Shown piece after piece: positions 5,424 to 7,846 of a stretch of 7,846 bases of DNA. The notes under the pieces were generated by a model. That model made no database searches, was not told the origin of the DNA, and worked only from the letters and a program-made list of their open reading frames with translations. Each line of letters opens with the position of its first letter. Position 1 is the first letter of the stretch. Origin of the DNA: Candidatus Dadabacteria bacterium (GTDB lineage: Bacteria > Desulfobacterota_D > UBA1144 > Nemesobacterales > UBA2774). The stretch lies in assembly GCA_030632765.1 (NCBI GenBank), contig DAOVUC010000066.1:1-7846 (forward strand), written 5' to 3'. The position numbers were made by a program, and so were the translations under genes.

Positions 5424-5440
5424 GGACTTTTTAAGTCCTA
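5421..5440. terminator. Compact hairpin spanning the stop codons of two convergent genes
   Basis: TAG-G-GACTT (5421-5429) pairs with AAGTCCTA (5433-5440) around a TTT loop, 8 bp with one bulged G. The trpS stop TAG (5421-5423) pairs with CTA (5438-5440), which is the stop of the minus-strand gene. The symmetry would let it act on both strands. There is no T-run after either side, so efficient intrinsic termination is doubtful. Confidence 0.45.
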
Positions 5441-5947
5441 GGTGCTTGCCTTATTATCTTCCTCGGTAAGAGTTAGCAAATATTCCTCAGGCGCAGTGTT
5501 TTCAAGGGTTAGAATGCCGCTTGCGTACGCCCATTTTACCTCCCCTTCTTTATCCTGCCCGCCTTGCGTGGGCTGTCCGTATTGTTTGCAAACAGTACTA
5601 AAAAGTAGGTCTATATCCTTTTCATTCACACGGGATAATCTTATTTCGCATTTGTTAGCTGATCCCTCGTTATCAGATGGAAAACTAAAAGTGGTATGAA
5701 TCTCCTGCCCAAGGGAGCTTTCTTTGTAGATCAATGTGGTTTTTTTATTTAATCTTTTAGCGCTCGCATGCTTAAATTTCGCAAATGTTCTTTTGATATC
5801 CTCTTGGCTCATATCCCATCTTAGGTTTCTGAGCACGTCGAACAGGTGCACGAGTGCAGGGGTGGGTTCCGGGCCCTGTTTTTTGTCGAGCCAGAACATT
5901 ATGGCAAAGGCAATTACAATTCCAATAGAAAGCAATAGGGTGGTCAC
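5438..5947 (-). CDS. Single-pass membrane protein of unknown function
   Basis: The 169-residue protein is unrecognised. One N-terminal hydrophobic segment (about residues 4-20) ends in FWLDKKQG. The remainder is soluble: a helix in LRWDMSQEDIKRTFAKF (42-58), beta-like stretches (TLIYKES, TFSFPSD, EIRLSRV), KQYGQPTQ (121-128), VKWAYASGILTLEN (137-150) and LLTLTEE. The order of a WxMSxEEV helix, YGxP, W and IxL is seen in several small envelope protein families, but no family call is safe. Cys100 and Cys120 could be linked if the domain is periplasmic. The start is GTG (5945-5947); the first internal Met (17) would cut the membrane segment. The start follows the upstream lipoprotein stop by six bases, with only a weak AAGAGA before it, indicating translational coupling. 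Confidence 0.75.
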   Translation of the reverse strand: MTTLLLSIGIVIAFAIMFWLDKKQGPEPTPALVHLFDVLRNLRWDMSQEDIKRTFAKFKHASAKRLNKKTTLIYKESSLGQEIHTTFSFPSDNEGSANKCEIRLSRVNEKDIDLLFSTVCKQYGQPTQGGQDKEGEVKWAYASGILTLENTAPEEYLLTLTEEDNKAST

Positions 5948-5953
5948 AAAATA

Positions 5954-6577
5954 TTATCTCTTGGCAAGGGGCCTTCCGTCAAGTGATTCCTTTATGCGCT
6001 CGAGAAGTAATGATTCGATAAATCCGTTTGAATCTACTTCATAGCCTATTTTCCCAGCGAATGTGTAGGGTCTTATCGTATAGTCTATGTCTACTTTGGT
6101 AACGTCGTCCGAGACTTTAATTACAGTCAGTCTCAGATTCTCTTGTGTGAAAACAGTGCTTGTTCCACGTGGGGTGAAACGGCCGACTTTCTCAAGATAA
6201 TCGTTTATGCTGGAAGTTTGCAGGTTTTCCTTGCTTGGCCAGCTGTATTTTCTCAGCAATTTGCCTGATTTTCTATAAGCGTAGGCCTCTTTTAGCCTGA
6301 TGACCCCCTCACGCTCATCTATAAAAGCTATGTTCCACTTGAGCCATTTAACGCTCTCTATTGCAGCGAGCCACACATCTATAAACGGGGCGTTAAACTC
6401 ATTTGGCGAAGTAGTGTCAACTTTAGAAGCCTCTTTTGCTTCAACTTTTTCTTTCTTCGGCGGCGGGACCGTCTGTGTTTTGTTTTTACGAGGGATATAT
6501 GATCCACTGCCTCCGCAGCTTAGGGCTAAGAACATAGGTATTAGTAAAATTAGAGCATATATATTGAGAAGCTTCAT
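5954..6577 (-). CDS. Outer-envelope lipoprotein of unknown function
   Basis: From ATG 6575-6577 the protein is 207 residues. It begins MKLLNIYALILLIPMFLALSC, with lipobox LALSC and Cys21 as lipidation site. The following residues are Gly and Ser, with no Asp at +2, which favours outer-membrane sorting by the usual Lol rule in proteobacteria. A basic, Pro/Lys/Glu-rich linker (about 30-60) leads to a domain beginning APFIDVWLAAIESVKWLKWNIAFIDEREGVIRL. This helix-then-strand start resembles helix-grip lipoprotein domains such as those in BamC, but that is only an analogy. A longer frame starting at 6610 would prepend 11 residues before the signal peptide and bypass the ribosome site, so it is rejected. 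It forms an operon with the downstream single-pass membrane protein. Confidence 0.75.
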   Translation of the reverse strand: MKLLNIYALILLIPMFLALSCGGSGSYIPRKNKTQTVPPPKKEKVEAKEASKVDTTSPNEFNAPFIDVWLAAIESVKWLKWNIAFIDEREGVIRLKEAYAYRKSGKLLRKYSWPSKENLQTSSINDYLEKVGRFTPRGTSTVFTQENLRLTVIKVSDDVTKVDIDYTIRPYTFAGKIGYEVDSNGFIESLLLERIKESLDGRPLAKR

Positions 6578-6590
6578 ATCACCCGCCTTT
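6578..6590 (-). promoter_or_regulatory. Ribosome site that fixes the lipoprotein start
   Basis: On the minus strand AAAGGCGGGTGAT runs directly into the ATG at 6577. It resembles the full anti-Shine-Dalgarno complement AAGGAGGTGAT, with the AAGG part eight bases from the ATG. This supports the shorter start and the intact signal peptide. Confidence 0.6.
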
Positions 6591-6738
6591 AACAGAATTA
6601 AACTTAACATATATTTTGTGGATTACTTATAAAATTTTTTGTAGATCAAATTTGACCGATCTGAATGTGCTTTTTCAGGTAAATAATAACGGTTTTTTTG
6701 TGGTTGGATTGCCCAATAACCACCCGGCACCCTCGCGG
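6591..6738. other. Intergenic segment upstream of the minus-strand operon
   Basis: No gene is supported. The segment must contain the promoter of the minus-strand lipoprotein operon, but no well-spaced -35/-10 pair was found. TCAAATTTGA (6646-6655) is a perfect 10-bp palindrome flanked by GATC on both sides and is a possible operator, though it could be chance. Past about 6700 the sequence becomes GC-richer on approach to repeat copy B. Confidence 0.35.
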
Positions 6739-6869
6739 GCACATAACATGTGCAGGCATACAAGTTCTAACTTGCACCCGAGATTAATGAGACTTTAGAG
6801 TTTCTATGTATCTGAAGAGCATCAAAGAAATTGTAAATAAGGGCACATTGTGTTCCTGACACCGTCCGC
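6739..6869 (+). repeat. Structured dispersed repeat, copy B (four hairpins)
   Basis: Same length and layout as 630-760. H1 is GCACAT-AAC-ATGTGC (6739-6753). The conserved box is AGGCATACAAGTTCTAA (6754-6770). H2 is AGACT-TTAG-AGTTT (6790-6803, one G-U). H3 is GGGCACA-T-TGTGTTC (6841-6855, two G-U pairs in the plus-strand sense). H4 is CTGAC-ACC-GTCCG (6856-6868, one mismatch). An extra palindrome, CAAGTT-CT-AACTTG (6761-6774), exists only in this copy and competes with no other hairpin except through the flanking GTGC/GCAC. The copy lies 69 bp upstream of the hydrolase start, in the same orientation, and is not attached to a gene's stop codon as copy A is. Confidence 0.8.
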
Positions 6870-6901
6870 TCGTCATCTCGCATGCATCTGAGAGATATTA
6901 T

Positions 6902-6930
6902 TTCAAAGCATCACAAACTATGTGTACAAT
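6902..6930 (+). promoter_or_regulatory. Putative promoter giving a leaderless hydrolase mRNA
   Basis: TTCAAA (6902-6907, four of six) and TACAAT (6925-6930, five of six) are 17 bp apart. The expected start site, about seven bases past the -10, falls at 6937-6939, essentially the A of the ATG. No Shine-Dalgarno precedes the ATG and an in-frame TAG (6933-6935) excludes an upstream start, which together favour a leaderless transcript. Confidence 0.5.
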
Positions 6931-6938
6931 ATTAGCCC

Positions 6939-7676
6939 ATGGAAACATTCAAAAGTTTTGACGATGTTGAGCTTGCATACTGGGACATGGGGGAGGGAGA
7001 TCCTATACTGCTCCTCCACGGGTTTACAGCCAACAGCAAAATAAATTGGGAAATGTCAGGTATCCCCGAGAATCTCGTTAAAAGCGGGCGAAGAGTGATC
7101 ATGTTTGACGCACGCGGTCACGGGGAGTCTGAAAAACCTCATCATTCCTACAGTTACTGGAACCGCGCTATGGCCAAGGACTTAATCTCTATTGTGGAAT
7201 ACCTCGGGCTATATGAATACGATGTCCTGGGATACTCCATGGGGGCAAAAGTCGCTATAGAAGCAACTCTGATGTCAGAAGGGATGAGGAGTCTGGTGCT
7301 TGCGGGGCTCCATATTTATGAGAAAGACTGGACTTTGACTGATTCCGAGAGAAAAGCCCGGGTCAAGAATATGCTCGATGATAATCCGAAAGAAAAAGAC
7401 CCATATAGAGAGTTTGCTGTGAAAACAGGTGGGGACCGTAAAGCATTCGCCGCACGCCTTGAGGGGAATATTTATCCAGAATTCATTCATGCGGATCTGA
7501 TGAAGCTCCACTTGCCTATACTAATAATTAACGGCTCCAGGGAGTACGCCGCCGCCGAAGCTGCCGCTTTCTTCCCTAACGGCAGAGGAGTTTCTCTCAG
7601 GGCAAGCCACATCACCCTTCTAAGAAACAAGAATTTCTCAAATGAGGTCATATCCTTTTTAGACGGCTTGGACTAA
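6939..7676 (+). CDS. Alpha/beta-fold hydrolase
   Basis: The 245-residue cytoplasmic protein has the canonical alpha/beta-hydrolase order. LLLHGFT (24-30) supplies the HG oxyanion motif. VIMFDARGHGESEKP (53-67) is the typical strand-4 loop. LGYSMGAK (97-104) is the nucleophile elbow with Ser100. A small helical cap (about 125-175) follows, then LPILIINGSREY (192-203) and ASHITLL (222-228) with His224. The position normally held by catalytic Asp in the G-x-x-D motif after strand 7 carries Glu202 instead. Substrate cannot be predicted; esterases, C-C hydrolases and haloperoxidase-like enzymes share this layout. It has no signal peptide. Its own promoter appears to sit immediately upstream, 33 bp beyond repeat copy B, and a hairpin covers its 3' end. 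It appears monocistronic. Confidence 0.92.
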   Translation: METFKSFDDVELAYWDMGEGDPILLLHGFTANSKINWEMSGIPENLVKSGRRVIMFDARGHGESEKPHHSYSYWNRAMAKDLISIVEYLGLYEYDVLGYSMGAKVAIEATLMSEGMRSLVLAGLHIYEKDWTLTDSERKARVKNMLDDNPKEKDPYREFAVKTGGDRKAFAARLEGNIYPEFIHADLMKLHLPILIINGSREYAAAEAAAFFPNGRGVSLRASHITLLRNKNFSNEVISFLDGLD

Positions 7677-7698
7677 AAAGCCTAAATCATGATTTTTT
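7665..7698 (+). terminator. Possible terminator at the end of the hydrolase gene
   Basis: GGCTT (7665-7669) pairs with AAGCC (7678-7682) across the stop codon. The palindrome AAATCATGATTT (7684-7695) follows and runs into a T-tract (7693-7698). The 5-bp stem is short and 10 bases from the T-tract, so the element is only moderately convincing. Confidence 0.4.
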
Positions 7699-7815
7699 CC
7701 TGCTATTATGTATAGTAGCGGCGTTCTCTTACAACAGAAACAGAAAGTTAGTGTAAGCTCGGAGCATCTTGCAAATTGAGTCACAGCCGACTGTTTTTAT
7801 GAAGTTTGGGTGATT
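7699..7815. other. Intergenic segment near the right edge
   Basis: No gene or strong promoter is visible. A 23-codon frame from ATG near 7707 has no ribosome site and is not called. Confidence 0.3.
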
Positions 7816-7846
7816 ATGGAGGTTACTTATATCTCAAAGTTTCTGA
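7816..7846 (+). CDS. Possible start of a gene running off the right edge
   Basis: ATG at 7816 opens a frame reading MEVTYISKFL to the window end. GGGTGAT just before the ATG resembles the GGTGAT end of the anti-Shine-Dalgarno complement, as at the lipoprotein start near 6577. Only ten codons are seen, so product and even coding status are uncertain. Confidence 0.3.
   Translation, partial: MEVTYISKFL

Noticed and set aside
6616..6798. 60-codon plus-strand frame upstream of the hydrolase
   Set aside because: It runs through the intergenic region into repeat copy B, has no ribosome site and no recognisable protein pattern.

Overview
The window looks like a stretch of chromosome from a Gram-negative (diderm) bacterium with moderate G+C. 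The evidence is two lipoproteins with lipobox cysteines, a Spy/CpxP-like periplasmic protein, a protein resembling surface-adhesin protein E, and a C-terminal fragment that looks like a c-type cytochrome. Genes are short, mostly monocistronic or in pairs, and intergenic gaps are generous. The only clear housekeeping gene is tryptophanyl-tRNA synthetase. No transposase, integrase, phage gene, CRISPR array, rRNA or tRNA was found. I do not assign a taxon.

Left part (1-1646): the tail of a probable cytochrome c gene; a promoter and an orphan 134-residue gene; a 131-bp structured repeat (copy A) whose first base is the last base of that gene's stop codon; then, on the minus strand, a membrane-anchored AlbA_2 (Schlafen-type) protein. 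Middle (1798-4229): a DUF2721 membrane protein overlapping a DUF4186 gene by 4 bp, a 309-bp gap, a secreted LTxxQ (Spy/CpxP-like) protein, a long hairpin, and an adhesin-E-like lipoprotein starting at GTG. Right part (4230-7846): trpS behind a possible structured leader, convergent with a minus-strand pair (lipoprotein, then a single-pass membrane protein); then copy B of the structured repeat, an alpha/beta hydrolase with no visible Shine-Dalgarno, and possibly the first codons of another gene.

The most interesting signal is the repeat pair at 630-760 and 6739-6869. The copies align without gaps over 131 bp and share four hairpins. In the first hairpin four consecutive base pairs differ between copies yet pair perfectly in both, around an identical AAC loop. 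In two other hairpins the differences become G-U wobbles that pair only in the plus-strand sense. That indicates selection on a folded plus-strand RNA or single-stranded DNA, meaning an uncharacterised structured RNA or a REP/MITE-like element. Lesser points are two genes that appear to be leaderless, a hairpin in which the stop codons of two convergent genes pair with each other, and a hydrolase whose catalytic acid appears to be Glu. Functionally the neighbourhood leans towards envelope and periplasm maintenance, but no pathway links all the genes.
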